From positions 1 to 39,686 of IMG/VR virus record IMGVR_UViG_3300028597_000039: a DNA stretch of 39,686 nt. One strand, 5' to 3'. The notes under the pieces were generated by a model. It was given only the letters and a program-made list of their open reading frames with translations. It made no database searches and was not told the origin of the DNA. Both the position numbers and the translations under genes were made by a program. This document shows positions 20,473-29,416 of this stretch, in pieces. Every line of letters starts with the position of its first letter. Positions within the stretch are counted from its first letter, which is position 1. The stretch is from a virus.

Positions 20473-21875
20473 TGACACAAATCGCCATTTTGTCGGGGAT
20501 CTATACTGACACCGCCGCAGATTGGCGAACTTCCTATCCAGTAAATTTGACGCCTGTGCCAAAGGATGAGGGTATCTCGAAAGGATACCTGCGCCCGGCG
20601 GAAGGTATCGTCCAGCAAGGCACCGGTCCCGGCATTGACCGTGGCGGCATCAACTGGAAGGGCACGCACTACCGGGTGATGGGCACCAAGCTCATCAGCA
20701 TCTCATCGCTTGGCGTAGTCACTGAAATCGGCGATGTCGGCGGCACCGGCCAAGTGTCGTTTGACTACTCATTTGAACGGCTGGCGATCGCGTCAAGTGG
20801 CAGTCTTTACTATCTGACCGGCACGACTCTGGCCCAGGTAACCGACGCAGATCTAGGCGCCGCGCTCGATGTGATCTGGGTGGACGGCTACTTCATGACA
20901 ACGGACGGTGAGTTCATTGTCGTGACTGACCTGGATGACCCGTTTGCCATTAACCCGCTGAAGTACGGCAGCTCAGAGGCTGACCCTGACCCCATCGTCG
21001 CGCTGGTCAAACTTCAGAACGAGCCCTATGCGCTGAACAGGTACACCATCGAGGTCTTCGACAACGTCGGCGGCGATCTATTCCCATTCCAGCGGATCGA
21101 GAGTGCGCAGATTCAGAAGGGTGTTATTGGTACGCATGCATGCTGCGAGTTCGCAGACACCATCGCGTTCATGGGCAGCGGGCGCAATGAGGCGCCAGCC
21201 ATCTACCTCGGAGTAAACAGCGTTGCTACGAAGATCTCGACCCGCGAGGTTGACCAGATCCTACTGGAGTACACAGAGGCGGAGTTGGCCCTATCAGTGC
21301 TTGAGTCTCGCATTGACAAGGGCCACCAGCACCTCTGGGTAAGCCTGCCTGACCGCACACTAGTCTATGACCTATCCGGCTCCGCAGCAGTCCAGCAGCC
21401 TCTGTGGTTCGTCCTGACAAGCGGGCTTGATGGGTTCGAGCAGTACCGGGCAAAGAATCTGGTGTGGGTGTTCGACAAGTGGATGTGCGCAGACCCGACT
21501 AGCACGAAATTCGGATATCTGGATTCCAGCCTATCGACGCAGTTCGGCGATAAGGCACGGTGGGAGTTCGGCACGACCATTGTTTACAACGGGGGCAATG
21601 GCGCGATCTTTCACCAGCTTGAACTGGTGTGCCTGACTGGCCGTGTGGCATTCGGGATTGACCCGACTATCAGCACGTCATACTCAATCGACGGCGAGAC
21701 GTGGAGTCAGGAAAAGTTCATAAGCATCGGCACAATCGGGAACAGGACGAAGCGAATCGTTTGGTTTCAGCAGGGGCTCATGCGGAACTGGCGGATCCAG
21801 CGGTTCAAGGGGAACAGTGACTCGCACATCGCCATTGCCAGACTGGAGGCTCTACTAGAGCCTTTGGTGCACTGA
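20472..21875 (+). CDS. P22 gp10-like tail accessory / DNA stabilization protein
   Basis: 467 aa versus 472 for P22 gp10. The protein is beta-propeller-like with repeated strands; marker segments include YPVNLTPVPKDEGISKGYLR near the start, VDGYFMTTDGEFIVVTDLDD in the middle and HLWVSLPDRTLVYDL later. gp10 forms the hexameric ring below gp4 to which tailspikes attach. Synteny with the gp4-like gene before and the needle-position gene after supports the call. Confidence 0.9.
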   Translation: MTQIAILSGIYTDTAADWRTSYPVNLTPVPKDEGISKGYLRPAEGIVQQGTGPGIDRGGINWKGTHYRVMGTKLISISSLGVVTEIGDVGGTGQVSFDYSFERLAIASSGSLYYLTGTTLAQVTDADLGAALDVIWVDGYFMTTDGEFIVVTDLDDPFAINPLKYGSSEADPDPIVALVKLQNEPYALNRYTIEVFDNVGGDLFPFQRIESAQIQKGVIGTHACCEFADTIAFMGSGRNEAPAIYLGVNSVATKISTREVDQILLEYTEAELALSVLESRIDKGHQHLWVSLPDRTLVYDLSGSAAVQQPLWFVLTSGLDGFEQYRAKNLVWVFDKWMCADPTSTKFGYLDSSLSTQFGDKARWEFGTTIVYNGGNGAIFHQLELVCLTGRVAFGIDPTISTSYSIDGETWSQEKFISIGTIGNRTKRIVWFQQGLMRNWRIQRFKGNSDSHIAIARLEALLEPLVH

Positions 21876-21876
21876 C

Positions 21877-23196
21877 ATGGCAGAGACTATCGCGCCAATC
21901 ACGCGGGATCAGCTCGCAAGCTTTCTCGGTAACAACGACCTGATCCGTCGTTTCGAGAAGCTGTTCCAGATCGCTGGCAATACAACGCCGATTAACATTG
22001 AGATCATATTCAGGCTCATTGAAGAGCTGTCGATTGCGATAGGCGGGGTGGATGGCAAGGCCAATCAGTCGCTTAGCTCAATTGTCGATCTGGCCCGGCT
22101 TTTGGAGACTGACGCAGGGACAGCGATTGCCATCGCCAACCAGGTCAGCGACTCACTTCACGCGCTATCCCGATCAATCGAGGTGGCATCGACCAATCCG
22201 CAGTTCCAGTTCCCGCGGACCTTCTCTGTTGACTACATCGATTGGGATCAGACGCCATCTGTTGTCGCGCAGACCGCCCGGATGGAGTGGAACACTGCAG
22301 ATGACACGCTGAACCTTCACCACAGTGACGGTGTGACTCAGCAGATGGGGCAGGAGCTTTACGGGCGGATCTTGAACAATACCGGCGTGACCATCCCCAA
22401 CGGGTCGTGCCTTGGGATCAACCCGACCACCAACTCCTATGTCCTGTTCATCGCAGACGGGACGTTATCGCCGATCACCATCGTCGGCGTGACCACTCAG
22501 GACATTCCGGACGGCACTCAGGGCCGGATCACGGTATGGGGCCGCGTAAGGGACATCGACACGACGGGCACGCCGTTTGGCGAGGTATGGACTGCCGGGC
22601 AGGTTCTGTACGTCTCCACGACGGTTGCCGGGGGCTTCACGAACGTTAAGCCGACCGCGCCGAACCTGAGCCTGCCGATTGCTCAAGTCATCTCGGTCAA
22701 TGCCAGCACGGGCCAGATCGCGGTTCGCCCGACAGTTGAGCAGCAGTTGTTTTACGGGCAGTTCGCCAAGACCACGGATCAGGTTCCATCAGCAGTCAAC
22801 ACGGCAGACGCGCTGACATGGGATAGCTCGCTCATCGGTAACGGGGTCACCATCGGCGGCACCACGTCGCAGATCATCGTGGCCAATGCCGGCCTGTACA
22901 AATTCAGCGTATCGCTTCAGTTGACATCAAGCAGCGCCAGCGTCAAGAACGTGTGGATTTGGTTCCGTAAAAATGGGGTTGACGTTGCAAGTAGCTCTAT
23001 GATTACGTCGCTCGATAGCGCGACAGCAATCCGGACGCCATCAAGGGACTTGTTCTTCTCTCTGGCCGCTGGTGACTACATTGAAATTATGTTCGCCTCA
23101 GATAGTACAGCGATGACTGTAGACAACATCGCGGCGACTGCATTCGCCCCGGCAGCCCCGGCAGCCCTACTCAGCGTGAACCAGGAGCAACAGTAA
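21877..23196 (+). CDS. Needle-position tail protein with TNF/C1q-like C-terminal domain
   Basis: 439 aa. The first 100 residues are helical (RRFEKLFQIAGNTTPINIEI and so on), then a beta region (about 120-280), and the C-terminal 150 residues (DQVPSAVNTADALTWDSSLI to DYIEIMFASDSTAMTVDNIA) look like a C1q/TNF-like jelly roll, as in the knob of the Sf6 tail needle. It occupies the P22 gp26 locus between gp10 and gp14. Because it is about twice the length of gp26 and lacks an obvious long coiled coil, it may be a tail tip or fibre protein instead of a true needle. Confidence 0.6.
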   Translation: MAETIAPITRDQLASFLGNNDLIRRFEKLFQIAGNTTPINIEIIFRLIEELSIAIGGVDGKANQSLSSIVDLARLLETDAGTAIAIANQVSDSLHALSRSIEVASTNPQFQFPRTFSVDYIDWDQTPSVVAQTARMEWNTADDTLNLHHSDGVTQQMGQELYGRILNNTGVTIPNGSCLGINPTTNSYVLFIADGTLSPITIVGVTTQDIPDGTQGRITVWGRVRDIDTTGTPFGEVWTAGQVLYVSTTVAGGFTNVKPTAPNLSLPIAQVISVNASTGQIAVRPTVEQQLFYGQFAKTTDQVPSAVNTADALTWDSSLIGNGVTIGGTTSQIIVANAGLYKFSVSLQLTSSSASVKNVWIWFRKNGVDVASSSMITSLDSATAIRTPSRDLFFSLAAGDYIEIMFASDSTAMTVDNIAATAFAPAAPAALLSVNQEQQ

Positions 23197-23531
23197 TGAC
23201 CGTTACCGTCAAGACAATCATCCCGTCAAAGCAGGCGGAAGGCGCGCAGACCACTCAATACACCGCAGTGAACTGCAAGACTGTTATTGATAAGTTCACC
23301 GTGACCAATACGACTGCCGGAAACGTGGCATTCAGTATTAATCTGGTGACATCTGCTGGTGCTGCCGGTGCTGGGAACCGGGTAATGGGGCCGCGTTCAA
23401 TTGCCCCGAATGAAACCTACGCTTGCCCGGAAGCAATTGGTCAAGTTCTTGAGCCGGGGGATTTCATTTCAACTCTGGCCGGCGCAGCAACATCCCTGAC
23501 TATCCGTGCATCAGGCAGAGAAATCGTGTAG
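23196..23531 (+). CDS. Hypothetical tail-associated protein, 111 aa
   Basis: TAATG overlap with the previous gene. Beta-rich sequence (TVIDKFTVTNTTAGNVAFSI, then EPGDFISTLAGAATSLTIRA) typical of small phage virion proteins with a jelly-roll-like fold. Possibly a partner of the preceding protein. A 79-nt gap follows. Confidence 0.55.
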   Translation: MTVTVKTIIPSKQAEGAQTTQYTAVNCKTVIDKFTVTNTTAGNVAFSINLVTSAGAAGAGNRVMGPRSIAPNETYACPEAIGQVLEPGDFISTLAGAATSLTIRASGREIV

Positions 23532-23610
23532 GGAATTAGATACACTGGCAACAATCAGCTGAGATATCAGAGCGCCCAGCGGCTCAGGAACCCCATTTGG
23601 GAGAGCCCCT

Positions 23611-24072
23611 GTGCATATCACAGCAATGCCAATCGACGATGTTGGACTAATCGCGATGACTATTCGTCATCCGCGCATATGGCCAAGTGTGTCCGATGAT
23701 GGCTCTGGATCTCCTGACCAGTTCACCCCTACGGTTTCTGAGTCGATCACCTATCTCGGCATGTTTGAGTCCGGTCAATTCCTCGGCCTATTCATGCTGC
23801 ACCCGCATAACTCGATTTGCTGGGAAGTGCACACCTGCCTACTTCCGGCTGCATGGGGTAAGACCGCCAATCTATGCGCGGCGCTTTGCGTCGAATGGAT
23901 ATTCGATAACACCAAGTGTCGGCGCCTCATCACGAATGTTCCAGCGGGCAATAGCTTGGCCAAACGCCTAGCCTCATCCGTCGGCATGCAAGTCTTTGGA
24001 ACTAACCCCAAGAGCTTCCTGAAAAACGGCGTTGCTCTTGATCAAATCATGCTGGGAATCAGCAAGGAGTAA
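23611..24072 (+). CDS. P22 gp14-like (DUF2824/GNAT-fold) protein
   Basis: 153 aa with an N-acetyltransferase-like layout: SITYLGMFESGQFLGLFMLH, CWEVHTCLLPAAWGK, a helix ALCVEWIFDNTKCRRL, and ITNVPAGNSLAKRLASSVGM. The position between the needle-position gene and the gp7-like gene is exactly that of P22 gene 14, whose product is linked to head assembly and is similar to DUF2824, a GNAT-clan family. It starts at GTG 23611; ATG 23626 is an alternative. An enzymatic role is not assumed. Confidence 0.65.
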   Translation: MHITAMPIDDVGLIAMTIRHPRIWPSVSDDGSGSPDQFTPTVSESITYLGMFESGQFLGLFMLHPHNSICWEVHTCLLPAAWGKTANLCAALCVEWIFDNTKCRRLITNVPAGNSLAKRLASSVGMQVFGTNPKSFLKNGVALDQIMLGISKE

Positions 24073-24074
24073 CC

Positions 24075-24716
24075 ATGCCAGCAGCAGCAGTAGTTGCCGG
24101 AGCGGCGGTAGTCGGATCCGCAGTTAGCTCAAGAAACAGCGCCAAGGCAGCAGGCAAGGCTGCTGATGCTCAATCAGAGGCTTCGGCTGCTGGAATCGAA
24201 GAGCAGCGCCGACAGTTCGATAAAATGGTCGAGCTTCTTTCGCCATATACCAAGGCAGGCACCGGATCTCTTGCGGCCCAACAGAACATCCTCGGTCTTG
24301 GCGGGGCGGCGGCTCAGCAGGCGGCAATCTCTGGCATTGAGCAGTCTCCATACTTCCAGTCAGTCGCCCAGCAGGGCGAGAACGCGATCCTTCAAAATGC
24401 GTCTGCTACTGGCGGACTGCGCGGCGGGAACACTCAAGGAGCGCTAGCACAGTTCCGGCCTCAGTTGCTGAATCAGCTTGTGCAGCAGCAGTACCAGAAC
24501 CTTGGCGGGATCACCGCGCTTGGACAGAATTCCGCTGCGCAACAAGGAAACGCGGGCATGCAGTCAGCTAACAGCATCGGGAATCTTCTACAGCAAGGCG
24601 GCGCCGCACAGGCTGGCGGCTATCTCGGTCAGGCAAATGCTCAGAACCAACTGATAGGCAATCTTACGAGCCTTGGCGGGCTCGGCCTTGGCGCATACAA
24701 CGCGGGGTTATTCTAA
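24075..24716 (+). CDS. P22 gp7-like DNA ejection protein
   Basis: 213 aa versus 229 for P22 gp7. N-terminal Ala-rich segment (AAAVVAGAAVVGSAVSSRNS), then Gln/Ala/Gly-rich repeats (GAAAQQAAISGIEQSPYFQS; NQLVQQQYQNLGGITALGQN) and a hydrophobic Gly-rich end (LGGLGLGAYNAGLF). This composition is typical of internal virion proteins injected with the genome that help build a trans-envelope conduit. AAGGAG precedes ATG 24075. Confidence 0.82.
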   Translation: MPAAAVVAGAAVVGSAVSSRNSAKAAGKAADAQSEASAAGIEEQRRQFDKMVELLSPYTKAGTGSLAAQQNILGLGGAAAQQAAISGIEQSPYFQSVAQQGENAILQNASATGGLRGGNTQGALAQFRPQLLNQLVQQQYQNLGGITALGQNSAAQQGNAGMQSANSIGNLLQQGGAAQAGGYLGQANAQNQLIGNLTSLGGLGLGAYNAGLF

Positions 24717-25999
24717 TGGCCGGTCCATACGACTACACAATTCAGCAGCCAGACATTGCCGGTTCTCTATTGGGTGGCCTACAGGCCGGATCGCAGATTG
24801 GCGCACAGCAAGCCGCACAGCAGAAACATCAGCAATATGCTGATGATCTACAGGGCTATCTGCAAAACCCGACTGCCCGCGCCGCCTCAGCAATGATGGC
24901 CAAATACCCGGAGTCTCAGAAGGCACTGGCTGCCAGCTTTGACATCTATGACAAGGGGCAGAAAGAAGACATCTTCAAGGCCGGTACGCAGGCATACAGC
25001 GCCATCCAGAATGGCAGGCCTGAGATCGCCATGAATATTCTTGACGATCGGATCAAGGCTGCCGAGAACTCGGGGCAAGATACTGCCGACCTGATAAGCC
25101 TTAAGGAATCGCTACAGCGTGACCCGAATGGCGCTGGCGCTGGTCTGGCTCTGACGATGTCGGCCCTGAATCCAGATGGTTGGAGCAAGATCGCCAGCGA
25201 GCAGCGAGCAGCAGAGAAGGCACCGGCTGAGCTGTCACTTGCCGAATCGAAGGCAGGCAAGGCGGCGGTTGATGCCAAGTTTGCAGAGTCCAAAGCCGTG
25301 CAGGATCTGACTAAGGGCGGCTGGGAGATCAACAAGCTGGCGAATGATATTGGGATTTCCAAGCTGAACTCGCAGATTGCCGCGATGAATGCCGCCACAT
25401 CCCGAGAAGGTAACGACCTGAAGAGACAGGAGCTTGGTCTTAAGCTCCAGGAAAAGATCACCAAGAGAGATGACGCTGTTCGAGAAAAAGCATCGAAAAT
25501 TCAAAGTGTTCGTTCAACTATCGACAATAGCGTAGGAACTATTGACCGAATCCTGAAGAACCCGGCGTTGAATTCTGTGCTTGGTGCCGTGGAGGGCTCT
25601 CCTTTGTATCCGGCGACGTTGATCGGCTCGCTTCCTTTCACCGCATCGGCGGATGATCGAGCCGATGCTGAGGCAGACATCGAAACTCTGAAATCACAAA
25701 CCTTCCTTAACAAGCTTCAAGAGATGAAAGAGGCGTCAACTACTGGCGCATCTGGTCTTGGTGGATTGACCGAAAAGGAAGGTGACAAACTCGTAAACAG
25801 CGTCCAAAGCTTAAGGACCAAGCAGAGCGAAAAGCAATTCAGAGAAAACATGACCGAAGTCCAAAGACTTCTTCTGAAGAACCGTAAAAATCTGGCTGAT
25901 AAATATGGAGTGCCAGACATTACGCCGGATACGCCGAATGTTGAGCCGGGGGCTGACGAAATTAATTCGCTGGTCGACAAATATACGAGGCCACAGTAA
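24716..25999 (+). CDS. P22 gp20-like DNA ejection protein
   Basis: 427 aa versus 471 for P22 gp20; predominantly helical. Early segment DIAGSLLGGLQAGSQIGAQQ is followed by long amphipathic helices (for example SQIAAMNAATSREGNDLKRQ and KITKRDDAVREKASKIQSVR) and a C-terminal EINSLVDKYTRPQ tail that is common to phage ejection proteins. It is packaged in the head and injected with DNA. Overlaps the gp7-like stop (TAATGG). Confidence 0.8.
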   Translation: MAGPYDYTIQQPDIAGSLLGGLQAGSQIGAQQAAQQKHQQYADDLQGYLQNPTARAASAMMAKYPESQKALAASFDIYDKGQKEDIFKAGTQAYSAIQNGRPEIAMNILDDRIKAAENSGQDTADLISLKESLQRDPNGAGAGLALTMSALNPDGWSKIASEQRAAEKAPAELSLAESKAGKAAVDAKFAESKAVQDLTKGGWEINKLANDIGISKLNSQIAAMNAATSREGNDLKRQELGLKLQEKITKRDDAVREKASKIQSVRSTIDNSVGTIDRILKNPALNSVLGAVEGSPLYPATLIGSLPFTASADDRADAEADIETLKSQTFLNKLQEMKEASTTGASGLGGLTEKEGDKLVNSVQSLRTKQSEKQFRENMTEVQRLLLKNRKNLADKYGVPDITPDTPNVEPGADEINSLVDKYTRPQ

Positions 26000-27876
26000 T
26001 GGCGACTTTACAGCAGCTTGAGACTGCGCTCGTAAATGCTGACAAAGCAGGAGATCAGGACGCAGCGCGAAAGCTTGCAGCGGTCATCCAGCGCGCCCGC
26101 CAAGACCCCGCCAACCAGATTCCTGACATCGATGTTCAGGAGACCATCCAGCGGCCAGCCGAGACCACCATTGGCCAAGATATTTACGGCGCTGGTGAAA
26201 CTGCTTTGGCGCTCGGCACTGGCGCCACTGGTGGGTCTATCGGCATGATCGGCGGGACTCTGAAGGGTCTGGCCGAACAGCTTTTATCTGGCAACTTCGG
26301 CACTCGTGAGGCTGCTGACGCGGTAGAGCAGGCCGCGACCGAAGGCGCACAGGCCCTGACCTATGCGCCGCGCACTCAGTCTGGTCAAGAGCAGACGCAG
26401 GCCGCTGGCGAAACTCTTGCCCCATTGGCCGCTATAGCTCCGATGACTGCTGAACTTGGCGCCATTGCTCAAGGTGCGCGCGCGGCGGCTCCTGCTGCTC
26501 GTGCAGCTATTGGAGAAGTCGCAGCACCAATTCAGCGCGGCGCACGGCAGATCACTGAAGCCATCCGTCCAGCTTCCGCTGAAGCTCAGATTGGCGCCCG
26601 TAGTGGTGGCGCAGCGGCAGTTGAGGCTGGAGCATTGCGTCAGGCCAAGGCCGAAGAATTGCCGGTGCCTATCAAGCTCACAGAGGGCCAGAAGTCCCGC
26701 GAGTTTGGGCAGCAGCGTTTCGAGCGCGAGACCGCCAAAGATCCTGAGATGGGCGAACCGATCCGCCAACGCTTCGAAGAACAAAACGCAAAGCTGCAAC
26801 AGAATTTCGATTCCTTCATTGACGAGACTGGTGCCCAAGCTGGCGACCTCCGGGGCGCTGGGCTAGCAGTTGACAAGGCCCTGAGAAGCCGCGCCGCCGC
26901 CGACAAGAACAAGATCCGAACTCTATACAAAGAAGCGGAGAAGTCCGGCGAGATGGAATCTCCGGTGACGCTCGACAGCCTCGTGAAGCATATCGATGAA
27001 AGCGGGCCGGAAGCTGAAGTGGCAAACGTGCTAAAAGCGGCCAAGGCCAAGGCGATTCAGCTTGGCGTTGCGACGGAAGCAGAGAATGGACAGCTCATTC
27101 CTAAGCCGGTTTCCCTGAAGAACGCCGAACTGTTCCGCCGTTCGATCAATGCCGCGACCAACGCAGAGCCGACCAACATCCGCCAAGCTTCGATCATGAA
27201 AGGCTTGGTAGATGATGCGACCGAGGGTGTCGGCGGGGAGGCTTATCGAAAGGCCAGAGGCGCGCGTGAGAGGTTCGCCAAGGATTACGAAAATGTCAGC
27301 CTAGTGAAGAACCTGATCGGCCAGAAGCGCGGCAGCAACGACCGGGCGATTGCCCTGGAGGATGTGGTACGTCGTTCGGTAATCGAGCCGAGTACTTCGC
27401 TGGATGACGTTCGGCAGATTCGGCGCCTACTTCAGACCGAAGGCCCAAGCGGCCAGCAGGCGTGGAAGGAGCTTCAGGGCGCGACCTTGAACTACATCAA
27501 GGAAGAGGCGTTGAAGAATGTCGCCCGTGACCAGCAAGGTAACGCGATCATCTCGCCTGCCCAGCTTGATCGCGCAATTCAGAAGCTCGACAAGAACGGG
27601 AAGCTGGATTTCGTTTTCGGCAAGAAGGGCGCCGAGATGCTGCGCACGGTCAACGACGTGGCCAAGGATGTTCTAGTGGCGCCTCCGGGGGCCGTGAACA
27701 CCAGTAACACCGCCAGCGTTCTGGCTGGCCTGATGGATATAGCCATCTCTGGGACTTCAGGTGTGCCCGCCCCGATCATGACCAGTCTCAGGCTTGCAAC
27801 CAAGAGCATCAAAGATGCAAAAACCCGCGCTCGCGTCCGTAAGGCTCTCGGCGTAACCAAGAAGGAATCCGAGTAA
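25999..27876 (+). CDS. P22 gp16-like DNA ejection protein
   Basis: 625 aa versus 609 for P22 gp16. The N-terminus is a short helical repeat (QQLETALVNADKAGDQDAAR) followed by TTIGQDIYGAGETALALGTG and a glycine-rich hydrophobic segment, then a long Ala/Glu/Lys-rich helical body. Lacks obvious transglycosylase catalytic motifs. In P22, gp16 is needed for DNA entry through the inner membrane. Third of three ejection genes in P22 order. Confidence 0.8.
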   Translation: MATLQQLETALVNADKAGDQDAARKLAAVIQRARQDPANQIPDIDVQETIQRPAETTIGQDIYGAGETALALGTGATGGSIGMIGGTLKGLAEQLLSGNFGTREAADAVEQAATEGAQALTYAPRTQSGQEQTQAAGETLAPLAAIAPMTAELGAIAQGARAAAPAARAAIGEVAAPIQRGARQITEAIRPASAEAQIGARSGGAAAVEAGALRQAKAEELPVPIKLTEGQKSREFGQQRFERETAKDPEMGEPIRQRFEEQNAKLQQNFDSFIDETGAQAGDLRGAGLAVDKALRSRAAADKNKIRTLYKEAEKSGEMESPVTLDSLVKHIDESGPEAEVANVLKAAKAKAIQLGVATEAENGQLIPKPVSLKNAELFRRSINAATNAEPTNIRQASIMKGLVDDATEGVGGEAYRKARGARERFAKDYENVSLVKNLIGQKRGSNDRAIALEDVVRRSVIEPSTSLDDVRQIRRLLQTEGPSGQQAWKELQGATLNYIKEEALKNVARDQQGNAIISPAQLDRAIQKLDKNGKLDFVFGKKGAEMLRTVNDVAKDVLVAPPGAVNTSNTASVLAGLMDIAISGTSGVPAPIMTSLRLATKSIKDAKTRARVRKALGVTKKESE

Positions 27877-29108
27877 TGGCAAGCGTTCAAGTGGTGTCGC
27901 CGTTTGAGATATTCACCGACGTTGACGGGAATCCGCTGGAGGATGGGTTTGTCTATATCGGGCAGGCTGGGGTTGATCCGATTGCGAACCCGGTTTCGAC
28001 GTTCTTCGACAGCGCGCTGACTGTTCCAGCGCCTCAGCCGATCCGGACGAAGGGGGGATATGCTTCGAATGCCGGGGTTCCTTCCCGGGTGTTCATTGCT
28101 CAGAACGCCTATTCGACGCTAGTCAAGAACAAGAACAGCTTCCAGATCCTGCTGTCCCTGACATCGCCTCCGGCGTTCTTGGTTGGCCCGGCGTCGTCAA
28201 CTGACAATGAACTGCCCCTATTCAGTGGAACATCTGGAAACGCACTCAAGGGTACGGGGACGATTGTCACGGCTCAGGGACGGGCGCTTCTCGATGACGA
28301 CACGGCAGCAGCCCAGCGGACAACGCTCGGATCGACTACGGTTGGCGACGCTGTGTTTGTCGCAGCGAACGCAGCCGCGGCTCGCACTGCGATTGGGGCC
28401 GTAATCGGCACGGACGTTCAAGCCCAAGACGCCGACCTTCAGGCGCTGGCGGACAACTCAACGAGCGGCCTTCTGGCTCGAACTGGAGCTGGAACAGCAG
28501 CGGCCCGAACATTGACCGGCACCGCTAACAAAGTGACCGTGACGAATGGTGACGGCGTTTCTGGCAACCCGACGCTGACACTGCCCGATTCGCTTACTCT
28601 CGTTACTCCGACCGTGACGGGGCTTCTTGACTGCACTGGTGGTCAAATCAAGTTCCCTGCTACCCAGATCCCATCAGCAGACGCAAACACCCTCGACGAC
28701 TACGAAAAGGGCACATGGACAATGGGGATTACGTTCGCGACCCCCGGAGATCTTGTCGTTGTCTACAGCTCGCAAAGCGGACGCTATACGAAGATCGGGC
28801 GCGCACACATGTACGAGGGCACGGTGACTACAACCACGTTCACGTATACGACCGCCACCGGCACCCTGCGGGTAAGTGGCCTTCCGTTTGCCCCTGCGAG
28901 CGGCGTACCGGTCGTGTCCCTTGGCCGTTGGACCGGGGTAGTCTCCGCAGTGGCTACGCCTCAGATTGTCGCTCAGGTAAACGGGACCAACGTACAGTTT
29001 GAAGTCATGAACGTATCTGCCGGTACAACCGCTTCACTGACACAGGCGAACGCTGCGAGCGGTGTTCAGAAAAGCATATTTCTCAGCGGCCAATACGCCA
29101 CCGCTTAA
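27876..29108 (+). CDS. Tail fibre with P22 tailspike-type head-binding domain (1 of 3)
   Basis: 410 aa. Residues 1-95 are a P22 gp9-like head-binding domain: PFEIFTDVDGNPLEDGFVYI, then VSTFFDSALTVPAPQPIRTK, GGYASNAG and YSTLVKNKN. A linker with AARTAIGAVIGTDVQAQDAD repeat-like motifs follows. The C-terminal 150 residues (ANTLDDYEKGTWTMGI, then SGRYTKIGRAHMYEG) match a domain common at the ends of many tail fibres. No beta-helix is evident, so it may be a non-enzymatic adhesin attached to the same portal-tail site as the other two. Confidence 0.82.
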   Translation: MASVQVVSPFEIFTDVDGNPLEDGFVYIGQAGVDPIANPVSTFFDSALTVPAPQPIRTKGGYASNAGVPSRVFIAQNAYSTLVKNKNSFQILLSLTSPPAFLVGPASSTDNELPLFSGTSGNALKGTGTIVTAQGRALLDDDTAAAQRTTLGSTTVGDAVFVAANAAAARTAIGAVIGTDVQAQDADLQALADNSTSGLLARTGAGTAAARTLTGTANKVTVTNGDGVSGNPTLTLPDSLTLVTPTVTGLLDCTGGQIKFPATQIPSADANTLDDYEKGTWTMGITFATPGDLVVVYSSQSGRYTKIGRAHMYEGTVTTTTFTYTTATGTLRVSGLPFAPASGVPVVSLGRWTGVVSAVATPQIVAQVNGTNVQFEVMNVSAGTTASLTQANAASGVQKSIFLSGQYATA

Positions 29109-29118
29109 GGAGCTACCA

Positions 29119-29394
29119 ATGATTTATAGAAAAACTGTTTTGGATCAGCCAGAACTACATCGCTCCGGCCTCCTTCAGATCCGCCTGGCCCTCCTGCTCG
29201 TCGAGGATGACGTTGAGCTGTCTTGCAACTGGCATCGAACCGCCATCGAACTTGATGGTGACGCCCAGCAGCAGATGGACTTCGTGAACGCCCACCTTGC
29301 AGTGATGGAGCCGCCAATGCCTCCGCTGCCGCAGGAAGAAATCGACTTCATCAAGGAATGCCACGAACTGCTGAAAAGTCGGTTTCCTGCATAA
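29119..29394 (+). CDS. Hypothetical protein between tailspikes, 91 aa
   Basis: ATG 29119 has AAGGAG upstream. The product (IYRKTVLDQPELHRSGLLQI then LLLVEDDVELSCNWHRTAIE, ending in an acidic helix EEIDFIKECHELLKSRF) resembles small proteins that sit next to tail fibre genes and may act as assembly chaperones. No direct evidence of that role. Confidence 0.55.
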   Translation: MIYRKTVLDQPELHRSGLLQIRLALLLVEDDVELSCNWHRTAIELDGDAQQQMDFVNAHLAVMEPPMPPLPQEEIDFIKECHELLKSRFPA

Positions 29395-29416
29395 CCACTA
29401 AGAAGGAAAACGAATA

